A stretch of 45,667 bases of DNA, taken from positions 1 to 45,667 of the forward strand of contig CBFHVV010000018.1 of assembly GCA_965658965.1 (NCBI GenBank). The letters are read 5' to 3'. The notes beneath the pieces were generated by a model, which had not been told where the DNA came from, made no database searches, and saw nothing but the letters and a program-made list of their open reading frames with translations. Source of the DNA: Croceimicrobium sp965658965 (GTDB taxonomy: Bacteria > Bacteroidota > Bacteroidia > Flavobacteriales > Schleiferiaceae). Each line of letters opens with the position of its first letter. Position 1 is the first letter of the stretch. Shown in pieces: positions 1 through 7,770 of the stretch. The position numbers and the translations under genes are program-made.

Positions 1-387
1 ATCCACTTCTTTGGCCTGCAACCAAGTAGTATCCATTCCGTATACTTTGGCTAAATCGCTTCGATTCTTAAAAAAGGCTCCGGTTGCGCGAAAATTTATC
101 AATCGTTTGGCCAATTCCTCCCGCAGCCCACTTTGCTTTAACTCTTTCAAACTTGCTTTATTCGGGTTAAGCGTGCCTCCATAATTTATCCTTATGCTCT
201 TCTCTGCTACCTGCTGTTCTTGCGCTTCAATGAGATTAATAAAGGCCCTTCGTTCTTCGTCACTCAGTCTATTCTTAGTTTGCAAATGATCTAAATACGC
301 ATCTACCGAAAGGTATAACAGCACGGAAAGCGCTAAAAAAACAATTATTCCTCGCCTTTCAGCAGGTGAAAACAGTAGATCAGGCAT
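1..387 (-). CDS. Helix-hairpin-helix (ComEA-like) protein, 3' end cut by window edge
   Basis: The minus strand is open from an ATG at 387 down to base 1 (129 codons, no stop), so the C-terminus lies outside the window. The protein begins MPDLLFSPAERRGI and has one hydrophobic segment (about residues 12-24), which suggests a membrane anchor near the N-terminus. A charged linker follows, then NPNKASLKELKQSGL...AKRLINFRATGAFFKNRSDLAKVYGM, which reads as the helix-hairpin-helix repeat of the ComEA/DNA-uptake family. Membrane-anchored HhH proteins of this shape are common in Bacteroidota and are usually only named by domain; a role in DNA binding is inferred from the fold. It diverges from the symporter gene at 567, with about 180 bp between the two starts. 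Confidence 0.75.
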   Translation of the reverse strand, partial: MPDLLFSPAERRGIIVFLALSVLLYLSVDAYLDHLQTKNRLSDEERRAFINLIEAQEQQVAEKSIRINYGGTLNPNKASLKELKQSGLREELAKRLINFRATGAFFKNRSDLAKVYGMDTTWLQAKEVD

Positions 388-566
388 TAAAAGTGATTTT
401 TATCAATCACGCCGAAATTAGTAGAGACCCACTACACCTACCGATAATCAAGCATTTAGAAAACACTTATAAGTCCTTAATTTTTAATTATCAATTGCTT
501 AGCTCGATAATTTTAGCAAGTGCCAATTTTTTGCGATTATTGTGCATCCAAAAAATCAAAACATTT

Positions 567-2360
567 ATGCGTAAGCTCATTGCATTAGTTGTGTGTCTGA
601 TCAGTTTCAATGCCTACTCGATTGGCAAAATGGAAATTGTCAATTTCGAGTTTAAAAACCCAACCAGTGAGATTAATAACGGACATGCCAGTATTGAGGT
701 TATTGGTGGTATAAAACCCTATACCTATAAATGGAGTGATCAGGGAACCGATACTTTGGCCCGTAAAGCTAATGGCTTGATAGAAGGTATTCCCTACTCT
801 ATTACGGTGATTGACGCCGGTGGAGATAAAATAACTCAAGAGTTTACCATACCAAGTAATTCCGTAGCGGAAACTTTCAATGGTACTTTTAAGCCAATTG
901 TAGATGCTTTTGCCACAATAATTTTTTGGGACCCCTTTGATGCCATGAATTTATACGATAACCGCGTGAGGACGGATGATGGGGATTTAGCCCGCTTTCC
1001 TAACGGTGACGTACGTACTAATAGCATCCCATTTATAGTAATCTGGTTAATGTTTGGTGCCATCTTTTTCACCTTTAGAATGGGACTTGTTAATTTCTGG
1101 GGTTGGAGACATTCAATTAAACTCGTTCGTGGAAAATACGATGAAGAGGACGCGCCCGGTGAGGTAACTCACTTTCAGGCCTTAGCCACTGCCGTTAGTG
1201 CTACGGTAGGTTTAGGAAATATTGCCGGGGTCGCAGTAGCAATCTCTTTAGGTGGACCAGGAGCTACTTTCTGGCTTGTAATTGCAGGTTTATTTGGCAT
1301 GGCTTCTAAATTTACAGAATGTACCCTCGGTGTAAAATATCGTGACATTGGTGAAGATGGTGTTGTAGAAGGTGGCCCCATGCGCTATCTCCGCAAAGGA
1401 CTAGCCAACAAAGGAATGGGCGGCTTAGGAAAAGTTCTAGCGGTAGTTTTTGCAGTTCTGGCTATTGGTGCAAGTTTCGGCGGTGGCAATATGTTTCAAG
1501 CCAATCAGGCTTTCGAACAATTATCTGGTGAGTTTAGCTTCTTAGTGGGCTATGGCCCTGTTTTCGGAGTGGTTCTGGCTATTTTGGTTGGATCGGTAAT
1601 TTTAGGTGGTATTAAAAGTATTGCTAAGGTTACTGAGAAAATTGTTCCTGTAATGGCGGGTATCTACATTTTAGCAGCTTTGGTAATTATATTCATGAAT
1701 ATCGGTAATATCGGCGGTGCTTTTGCTCTTATAATCGATGGTGCTTTTGACCCCTCTGCCATGCTAGGTGGTTTTGTGGGTGTAATGATTCAGGGTGTTC
1801 GTCGGGCTGCATTCTCTAACGAAGCAGGTGTTGGTTCTGCCGCTATTGCCCACTCTGCCGCTAAAACAAAACATGCGGTAAGTGAAGGATTTGTAGCCTT
1901 ACTAGAACCCTTTATCGATACCGTTTTGGTTTGTACGCTTACCGCATTAGTATTAATCTTTACAGGTTATTATAACGATGGTGGTTTAGGTGGAGCCCAA
2001 TTAACCTCACAAGCTTTCGGTAGTGTAATTAGCTGGTTCCCTTATGTATTGGTAGTGGCAATCTTCTTGTTTGCCTTTTCTACAATGATTAGCTGGAGCT
2101 ATTATGGTCTGCGCGCTTGGACTTTCCTTTTTGGGAGAAATAAGTTTACCGAAATCACTTACAAACTCTTATTTTTAGTTTTTATCGTAATAGGTTCTTC
2201 CGTTAGTTTGGGAGCAGTTCTAGACTTTTCAGATATGATGATTCTAGCTATGGCCTTCCCTAATATTATTGGTCTACTGCTCCTTAGCGGTGAAGTAAGA
2301 TCAGAACTTAAGGACTATTGGGCAAAAGTTAAAAGCGGAGAAATTTTAAAATCTAAATAG
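567..2360 (+). CDS. Alanine/sodium symporter (AGCS family) with N-terminal SprB-like domain
   Basis: I start the gene at the ATG at 567 because MRKLIALVVCLISFNAYS is a convincing signal peptide; the frame is open further upstream (to 366), but that part is not protein-like. The product has 597 residues. Residues about 25-100 form an extracytoplasmic beta domain with the pattern GGIKPYTYKWSDQG...LIEGIPYSITVIDAGG, as seen in SprB/PKD-like repeats of Bacteroidota surface proteins. The rest is a multi-spanning transporter with AGCS hallmarks: THFQALATAVSATVGLGNIAGVA, GGPGATFW and RRAAFSNEAGVGSA. AGCS proteins import alanine or glycine with Na+ or H+. The fusion adds about 140 residues before the first transporter helix. 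The true substrate cannot be read from sequence. Confidence 0.88.
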   Translation: MRKLIALVVCLISFNAYSIGKMEIVNFEFKNPTSEINNGHASIEVIGGIKPYTYKWSDQGTDTLARKANGLIEGIPYSITVIDAGGDKITQEFTIPSNSVAETFNGTFKPIVDAFATIIFWDPFDAMNLYDNRVRTDDGDLARFPNGDVRTNSIPFIVIWLMFGAIFFTFRMGLVNFWGWRHSIKLVRGKYDEEDAPGEVTHFQALATAVSATVGLGNIAGVAVAISLGGPGATFWLVIAGLFGMASKFTECTLGVKYRDIGEDGVVEGGPMRYLRKGLANKGMGGLGKVLAVVFAVLAIGASFGGGNMFQANQAFEQLSGEFSFLVGYGPVFGVVLAILVGSVILGGIKSIAKVTEKIVPVMAGIYILAALVIIFMNIGNIGGAFALIIDGAFDPSAMLGGFVGVMIQGVRRAAFSNEAGVGSAAIAHSAAKTKHAVSEGFVALLEPFIDTVLVCTLTALVLIFTGYYNDGGLGGAQLTSQAFGSVISWFPYVLVVAIFLFAFSTMISWSYYGLRAWTFLFGRNKFTEITYKLLFLVFIVIGSSVSLGAVLDFSDMMILAMAFPNIIGLLLLSGEVRSELKDYWAKVKSGEILKSK

Positions 2361-2381
2361 GCGGTCAGCAGTTCTAAATTT

Positions 2382-2389
2382 TACCTTTG
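2382..2389 (+). promoter_or_regulatory. Bacteroidota -7 promoter box (TACCTTTG) for the ABC exporter
   Basis: TACCTTTG matches the TAnnTTTG -7 consensus of the Bacteroidota primary sigma factor. It lies 21 bp before the ATG at 2411, which would leave a leader of only about 15 nt. The -33 element is not clear. Confidence 0.6.
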
Positions 2390-2410
2390 CGCCCTGTCAA
2401 AAAATCCTCC

Positions 2411-4189
2411 ATGTCGGAAGCCAAAAAAGAGAAGCGCAAGCTTAAGAAGGGATCATTAAAGAAATCGCTTAAACTTTATAAATACGTAAAGCCCTATCAG
2501 GGGGAGTTTGCATTAGGCTTGGTATTCTTAATATTGAGCTCCTTAGCTAATTTAGCTTTGCCCAAATTTATGGGAGACCTAGTAGATGCCTCTAACTCCG
2601 AAGCAATCTTCGACAATATTGAACGCACCTCCTTGCTCCTTTTAGGCATTTTAGTCATTCAAGCCGTGGTTTCATTTTTCCGCGTAGTGCTATTTGTAAA
2701 TGTTACCGAAAAAACACTGGCCTCTCTGCGGCAAGCAACTTATGCCCATTTAATTAAATTACCCATCAACTTTTTTAATAGTAAAAGAGTAGGTGAACTA
2801 AATAGCCGGATTTCTGCCGATATTTCACTCTTGCAAGAAACCTTCACCACCACTCTTGCGGAGTTTATCAGACAAATCATTATTATTTTTGGAGGTATTG
2901 CTATCCTACTTTACACCTCTCCTAAGCTTACTTTGTTTATGCTAGGAATTGTTCCTGTAGTGGTAATTATCGCAGTATTCTTCGGGCGCTTTATCCGCAA
3001 TTACGCTAAAGATGTGCAAAGCGGAGTGGCCGATTCTAACACTATCGTAGAAGAGACTTTACAAGGTATTTTTAATGTAAAAGCCTTTGCCAACGAGTTT
3101 TTTGAAATCGCACGTTACCGCGAAAAAACCAATGCCGTAGCCAAGATTGGCATGAAAGGTGGCAAATACCGCGGTGCTTTTAGCTCTTTTATCATCCTGG
3201 GGATGTTCGGCGCCATAGTGGCCGTTATCTGGCGAGGTGTTAACCTTATTGCGGCCGATGAACTAGCCATAGGCGAACTTTTTAGTTTTATTATTTATTC
3301 AGCCTTTATTGGTGGCTCCATCGGAGGTTTGGCTAATGTGTATGCTAATCTGCAAAAAGCGATAGGGGCTACCGAAGAATTGATGGATATTTTTGATGAG
3401 GAGACCGAAGATTTAATCGATAATAGCCTCACTGATAAGCTCCAGGATTTTGCCGGCAATATCGAATTTAAAAACTTAGACTTCGCCTACCATAGTCGTC
3501 CAGACCAAAAGGTGATAAATAATTTTAATCTTAAGGTAAATGCTGGAGAGCAAGTAGCATTAGTAGGCCCCAGTGGTGCAGGGAAATCCACCCTTGTTTC
3601 CTTAATTCTTCAGTTCTATTCGGCCACTAAAGGCACTTTGCATTTTGATAATAAGGCTGCACAAACTTACTCACTCAGCGCTTTACGTAACCAAATGGCC
3701 GTGGTTCCCCAAGATGTGTTTTTATTTGGCGGCACTATTCGCGAAAACATTGCCTACGGTAAAACTAATGCCAGTGAAGAAGAAATTATTGATGCTGCCA
3801 AGCAAGCGAATGCCTGGGACTTTATAAACGACTTCCCCGAAAAGTTAGATACTATTGTGGGGGAGCGCGGGGTTCAATTGTCGGGTGGACAAAGACAAAG
3901 AGTAGCCATCGCAAGAGCCGTGCTTAAAGATCCCAAGATTTTAATTCTCGATGAAGCAACCTCAGCCCTTGATTCGGAATCGGAACGCTTAGTTCAAGAA
4001 GCTCTCGATAAACTAATGCTAGGACGAACTTCCATTGTTATTGCTCATCGCCTAGCCACCGTTCGTAAAGCCGATAAAATTGCCGTATTAGAGAAAGGCA
4101 AATTAGTAGAGCTAGGCAGCCATACAGAGTTAATTGCTAATACTAAAGGTTTGTATTATAATCTTAGCACCCTGCAGTTTAACTCTTAA
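2411..4189 (+). CDS. ABC exporter, fused permease and ATPase (MsbA/ABCB type)
   Basis: Residues about 25-320 are a six-helix ABC transmembrane domain and the rest is the nucleotide-binding domain. Walker A GPSGAGKST is at residues 386-394, the signature LSGGQ at 490-494, and Walker B with ILILDEATSALD follows, then the H-loop in IVIAHRLATV. A 592-residue half-transporter works as a homodimer in the inner membrane, exporting lipids or hydrophobic compounds; the substrate is unknown. The start is set at ATG 2411 because the promoter box at 2382-2389 overlaps the in-frame upstream TTG. The gene follows the symporter by 50 bp but has its own promoter. Confidence 0.9.
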   Translation: MSEAKKEKRKLKKGSLKKSLKLYKYVKPYQGEFALGLVFLILSSLANLALPKFMGDLVDASNSEAIFDNIERTSLLLLGILVIQAVVSFFRVVLFVNVTEKTLASLRQATYAHLIKLPINFFNSKRVGELNSRISADISLLQETFTTTLAEFIRQIIIIFGGIAILLYTSPKLTLFMLGIVPVVVIIAVFFGRFIRNYAKDVQSGVADSNTIVEETLQGIFNVKAFANEFFEIARYREKTNAVAKIGMKGGKYRGAFSSFIILGMFGAIVAVIWRGVNLIAADELAIGELFSFIIYSAFIGGSIGGLANVYANLQKAIGATEELMDIFDEETEDLIDNSLTDKLQDFAGNIEFKNLDFAYHSRPDQKVINNFNLKVNAGEQVALVGPSGAGKSTLVSLILQFYSATKGTLHFDNKAAQTYSLSALRNQMAVVPQDVFLFGGTIRENIAYGKTNASEEEIIDAAKQANAWDFINDFPEKLDTIVGERGVQLSGGQRQRVAIARAVLKDPKILILDEATSALDSESERLVQEALDKLMLGRTSIVIAHRLATVRKADKIAVLEKGKLVELGSHTELIANTKGLYYNLSTLQFNS

Positions 4190-4244
4190 CAGATTGCTGT
4201 TTAAAATTACCTTTTGGTCTTTCCCTTTAAATGGAGAAAGGCTC

Positions 4245-4252
4245 TAACTTTG
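4245..4252 (+). promoter_or_regulatory. -7 promoter box (TAACTTTG) only 4 bp before the ftsB-like ATG
   Basis: TAACTTTG fits TAnnTTTG. The ATG at 4257 begins 5 bases after the last base of the box, so transcription from it would start at or inside the start codon region: a leaderless mRNA, or a start codon further downstream. Confidence 0.55.
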
Positions 4253-4256
4253 AAAT

Positions 4257-4583
4257 ATGAAGGAAGTCTGGCAGAAAATTAAGGCGAATATGTGGTTTAA
4301 AGTACTGCTAAATAAGTATGTACTTAGCCTTATAATCTTTGGCATATGGATGACCTTTTTAGATGTGAACTCTTGGTTAATTCACCGCGAGCTTGATCAA
4401 GAGATGGAAGAATTAGAAGCTAGTATTTCGCATTATCAAACGGAAATAGCCAAAGATCAAAAGCAATTAATGGAGCTCAATTCTGCTCCAGAAAATCTCG
4501 AAAAATTTGCCCGCGAACAATTTCATCTCAGTAAACCAGGGGAAGAGATATACCTGATTGAATACTCGCGAGAAGAGAATTAA
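4257..4583 (+). CDS. FtsB/DivIC-like septum formation initiator
   Basis: A 108-residue bitopic protein: a short basic cytoplasmic N-terminus, one transmembrane helix at about residues 19-42 (YVLSLIIFGIWMTFLDVNSW), then a coiled coil (HRELDQEMEELEASISHYQTEIAKDQKQLMEL) and the tail LEKFAREQFHLSKPGEEIYLIE. This topology and the tail pattern are typical of FtsB/DivIC, which bridge FtsL and FtsQ in the divisome on the outer face of the inner membrane. It is followed by a strong terminator. The next in-frame ATG, at residue 12, would still leave the helix intact, which matters because of the unusually close promoter box. Confidence 0.85.
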   Translation: MKEVWQKIKANMWFKVLLNKYVLSLIIFGIWMTFLDVNSWLIHRELDQEMEELEASISHYQTEIAKDQKQLMELNSAPENLEKFAREQFHLSKPGEEIYLIEYSREEN

Positions 4584-4610
4584 AAAAAAGAAAATCTAGA
4601 ATCACACAAT

Positions 4611-4648
4611 AAGCGCTTGTTAATTAATAATGAGCGCTTTTCTTTTTT
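4611..4648 (+). terminator. Intrinsic terminator after the ftsB-like gene
   Basis: AAGCGCT (4611-4617) pairs with AGCGCTT (4633-4639), followed by a T-rich run. An A-rich stretch at 4583-4594 mirrors it, so it may stop transcription from both sides. Confidence 0.75.
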
Positions 4649-4651
4649 GTC

Positions 4652-4659
4652 TAAATTTG
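4652..4659 (+). promoter_or_regulatory. Possible promoter box (TAAATTTG) upstream of the T9SS cargo gene
   Basis: TAAATTTG fits TAnnTTTG just after the terminator, but it is 172 bp ahead of the ATG at 4832. If used, the mRNA has a long leader; a nearer unrecognised promoter is equally possible. Confidence 0.35.
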
Positions 4660-4831
4660 TGAATAACCATTTAAATTATTTCGGTCTCGACTTATTTTTT
4701 CAATTTTCGCTTCATCGAGCTTGTAATTCTGATGCGCCAAAAGAAATTAAATAAGCTATTGACTTAAATAGTTTTCCTAATCCAGATTAGAAAAATGGTA
4801 AACCTAATTTTCACAAACCTTAATCGTTTCA

Positions 4832-6844
4832 ATGAAAAAAATACTATTCTTTAGCTTATTATCAAGCTTAGCTATTTCGGGAAATGCTCAAAATAGTTCT
4901 AGCGAACTCGACCCCAGCCCAGAATACCAAGAGGCAGCACCTGCTCACTTACAGCATCAAGTTCAATTTAAAACAAACCTTCAATCTTTAATTTGGTCCG
5001 AAGACTTTGCCAACGGCATACCTGCTGGTTGGAATCAGTTTGGAACCCCCGCTTTAGCTTTATGGGAATATCGAGGAAGCAATACTGCCCCAAACGATAC
5101 CGTAGGCTCACGCGGATGTTGGGCGGGACCATTACAGTCTGGTAATACTGGCGATCCAATTGCCTCACCTACCGCTACAAATGGATTTATAATCTTCGAT
5201 TCAGACTATCTTCATTCTAATGGTGATCGTGCTACCAATGGGCAAGGCACAGTACCCGCTCCTCATGTTGGGCGTTTACGTACAGACACCATAGACCTAA
5301 GTAATGAAGCTGGGGTCGAATTAAGTTTTTACAGTTATGCACGCCGCTTCCAATCGGCTTGGTTCGTAGCTATCAGTATCGACGGAGGAATAACTTTTCC
5401 AGATACCGTAGAAGTTTTTCCCACTACGGAAATTGCGGTTAACGCTTCTACTGCCCAAAACGCCTTCTTCCAAACTAATATTTCTCACATCGTTGCCAAC
5501 CAAGCAGCGGTGGTCCTAGAATTCGTTTTTGATGGAAACTTATCAAACACTAACGGCTCTGGTCGTTATTTCTGGATGATAGACGATATCCAATTAAACT
5601 CTCCTCCCGCTAATCAATTAGTGTTTACTAGAGCCATAGCACCAGGCACCAATTCGGAAGCACCCGCGCATGACATTATTTACAATGGCGGCAATGGTTA
5701 TCCTAAATATTTAAACATGGCGAAAAAGCAAGCTGTTCCTATTGAGTTTGATAGTAATATATATAATTATGGATCACAGGCTCAAACAAATGTGAAGCTA
5801 GAAGTGGAAATTTGGGACAGCAATAATAATTTAGTTACCACGCTAGTATCTCCTGCGGTTAGCAGCTTAAATTCCTTGGATACCGCCTATTACACCACCC
5901 TCACTACTCCCAGTTGGACTCCTAGCCTAATTGATGATTATAAAGTAGTATACAAAGCCACCTCAGATAGCATTAGTGCGGCTAACACCAGTGCCGCCGA
6001 TACTTTTAATCTGCTATTTAGCGACTCCTATAGCCTCGATGATGGCACAACTGCCAACTATTTCGGATCAAATACTGGTACCAATGGCATGATTGCCTTT
6101 GGCGTTTTATATGCTCTTGAGCAAGAAGATAGCGCAGGTGACCCAGGATTCGTTTACTTACAAGGCGTAGACATATTATTCAGCTGCTTAACCGACTCTA
6201 CCGCAGATATAGAAATAGCTATTTGGGATACTTTAGGATTTGAGTTTAACCGGGGATACCCAGCATCAGCTTCACCCATTTATAGAAAGGCCTATACTTT
6301 AGACGGTTCCGCACCTTGTAATTTGACCAACTTTTCCCTCGAAGATGCTCAGGGCAATCCATTAAAATTACCAACGGGCACTTACCATATAGTCGTCAAT
6401 TTTTTCCCTAATGCTACCGACGGGGTTATTCGTGTAGCTAACAGTGCAACCTGGGATCAACCAAGTTTGGCCTCCGTTTTTCAGAATCAAAACGGCGATT
6501 GGTTTAGCACATTTACCAATAGCACAACTTTTGTTTCGCCCCGCATTCGCCTCGTAACCAGCGACCCAAGCAATATTTCAATTAAAGAAGAAAGCTTAGC
6601 CAATTTCTCGGTTTACCCCAATCCTAGCACTGGAAAGGGCTTTATAGAATTCTCAGAACCCGGAGCTTACAAGCTTAGCCTTTACACTATGTTAGGACAA
6701 GAGGTATATCAGTCAAATCTAAATTTGAATGCCGCTGAAAAAGCAGAACTAAATCTCGAGCATCTGCCTAATGGTGTTTACCTTTTAAACATTAGTAAAG
6801 CCTCGGGCGAAAGCAAAACTGTGCAACTAACCATTAAAAACTAA
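4832..6844 (+). CDS. Secreted T9SS cargo with choice-of-anchor-J-like domain
   Basis: The product is 670 residues. The signal peptide MKKILFFSLLSSLAISGNAQ leads into a domain at about residues 50-255 that opens with WSEDFANGIPAGWNQFG and ends with YFWMIDDIQLNS, the pattern of choice-of-anchor-J/MAM-like beta-sandwich modules. More beta-rich sequence follows (about 270-580). The last 80 residues (SVYPNPSTGKGFIEF...GQEVYQS...LPNGVYLLNIS...KTVQLTIKN) are a type A T9SS C-terminal sorting domain. The protein is therefore exported by Sec, crosses the outer membrane through T9SS, and is attached to the surface or released. No catalytic motif is visible; adhesion or matrix binding is a guess. Confidence 0.88.
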   Translation: MKKILFFSLLSSLAISGNAQNSSSELDPSPEYQEAAPAHLQHQVQFKTNLQSLIWSEDFANGIPAGWNQFGTPALALWEYRGSNTAPNDTVGSRGCWAGPLQSGNTGDPIASPTATNGFIIFDSDYLHSNGDRATNGQGTVPAPHVGRLRTDTIDLSNEAGVELSFYSYARRFQSAWFVAISIDGGITFPDTVEVFPTTEIAVNASTAQNAFFQTNISHIVANQAAVVLEFVFDGNLSNTNGSGRYFWMIDDIQLNSPPANQLVFTRAIAPGTNSEAPAHDIIYNGGNGYPKYLNMAKKQAVPIEFDSNIYNYGSQAQTNVKLEVEIWDSNNNLVTTLVSPAVSSLNSLDTAYYTTLTTPSWTPSLIDDYKVVYKATSDSISAANTSAADTFNLLFSDSYSLDDGTTANYFGSNTGTNGMIAFGVLYALEQEDSAGDPGFVYLQGVDILFSCLTDSTADIEIAIWDTLGFEFNRGYPASASPIYRKAYTLDGSAPCNLTNFSLEDAQGNPLKLPTGTYHIVVNFFPNATDGVIRVANSATWDQPSLASVFQNQNGDWFSTFTNSTTFVSPRIRLVTSDPSNISIKEESLANFSVYPNPSTGKGFIEFSEPGAYKLSLYTMLGQEVYQSNLNLNAAEKAELNLEHLPNGVYLLNISKASGESKTVQLTIKN

Positions 6845-6868
6845 AACTTAAACCATAATCCTTATTTT

Positions 6869-6903
6869 AAAGGCCATCGCTCTCGGGCAGATGGCCTTTT
6901 TAG
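6869..6903 (+). terminator. Intrinsic terminator after the T9SS cargo gene
   Basis: A perfect 10-bp stem: AAAGGCCATC (6869-6878) and GATGGCCTTT (6890-6899), with an 11-nt loop and a T run. Confidence 0.88.
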
Positions 6904-7190
6904 ATGGGAGCCGTTGTATAATTCAACACGAACTTTAGCAAGAAATGGAAAACTAAGGAGCTAGCATTTCTCGCTACTAAACCGAAATAACCTAAAACTA
7001 GTAACAATTTGTCGAGCTTAATTCTGCTCCCCCAAAAACCTGCGGTTTTGACCTGTGCGTAATTTCATCTTCTTATACCAAGTGAAAAATTTACTTAGTG
7101 AAGAAGTCGCAGGCGAATAAGTTAATCTTGAGAGGTTCCTCACTAATTTCCCGCACTCCTTCCTTTAGGAAATAAGCGTTTTGCTTTTTC
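6904..7190. other. Intergenic stretch without recognisable gene
   Basis: Between the terminator and the promoter box at 7192 I see no convincing reading frame or RNA gene. The only structure is a 6-bp inverted repeat (AAAACC at 7035-7040, GGTTTT at 7044-7049) without a following T run. Confidence 0.5.
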
Positions 7191-7191
7191 C

Positions 7192-7199
7192 TATATTTG
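7192..7199 (+). promoter_or_regulatory. -7 promoter box (TATATTTG) for the small secreted protein
   Basis: TATATTTG fits TAnnTTTG exactly and sits 31 bp before the ATG at 7231. Confidence 0.6.
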
Positions 7200-7230
7200 G
7201 ATTGAAACAAAGCTAAATATAATTGCTTGT

Positions 7231-7668
7231 ATGAAAATCACCTTTTCCATTCTCGCTTCTGTCGCTTTACAACTCTGTTATGCTCAAGCAGATTTTACCG
7301 AAATCACCAATTACCGCGAATTGCAGAGTTTACAAGCAGAAATAAATGATTTCTCCACCGAGATAAGCTGCGCTAATGCACCAATGCTAGGCACCGCAGC
7401 TGATTCTACCTTTCGAGCCAAATGTGCTGATGGCGGAGGTTTTCATCACTTTTTCAGTACTAATGGAGCCCTATCTAATCCTGAAAGCTTTTCCTTACTG
7501 CGTAATGTTTTAGTAGCTGAGTTCGAGGGCGAAATTGAATTTGAAACTATCTCCATAAGTTCAAATGCAGAGTATAATCTGCTTTATATAGAATACTACT
7601 CAGAGCCTGAGGCTTTGCCAAGGCCGAGAGCTTTTCTATCCAAGCGAGAAATAAAGTCCAGCGAATAA
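7231..7668 (+). CDS. Small secreted protein of unknown function
   Basis: The product is 145 residues and not recognised. The first 19 residues (MKITFSILASVALQLCYAQ) form a Sec signal peptide. The mature part has two cysteines (in EISCANAP and RAKCADGG) about 20 residues apart that could form a disulfide in the periplasm or outside. There is no T9SS sorting domain, no lipobox and no further membrane segment. A promoter box lies directly upstream and the next gene starts about 100 bp later without a terminator between, so the two could share a transcript. The signal peptide and own promoter argue for a real gene. Confidence 0.6.
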   Translation: MKITFSILASVALQLCYAQADFTEITNYRELQSLQAEINDFSTEISCANAPMLGTAADSTFRAKCADGGGFHHFFSTNGALSNPESFSLLRNVLVAEFEGEIEFETISISSNAEYNLLYIEYYSEPEALPRPRAFLSKREIKSSE

Positions 7669-7770
7669 GTAAGGCAAATACGCTGAATACTTTATTCCTA
7701 AATCAGTAAGAATCGAAATAAGCCAAAAGCCTTAGCAGTGTTTAACACTTTAGTTATCCAATTATAATTT

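Noticed and set aside
366..566. N-terminal extension of the symporter frame back to 366
   Set aside because: The signal peptide starts at 567; the upstream residues look non-coding and overlap the divergent HhH gene's 5' end.
7035..7049. AAAACC/GGTTTT hairpin as a terminator
   Set aside because: Stem of 6 bp, no following T run and no gene ending nearby.
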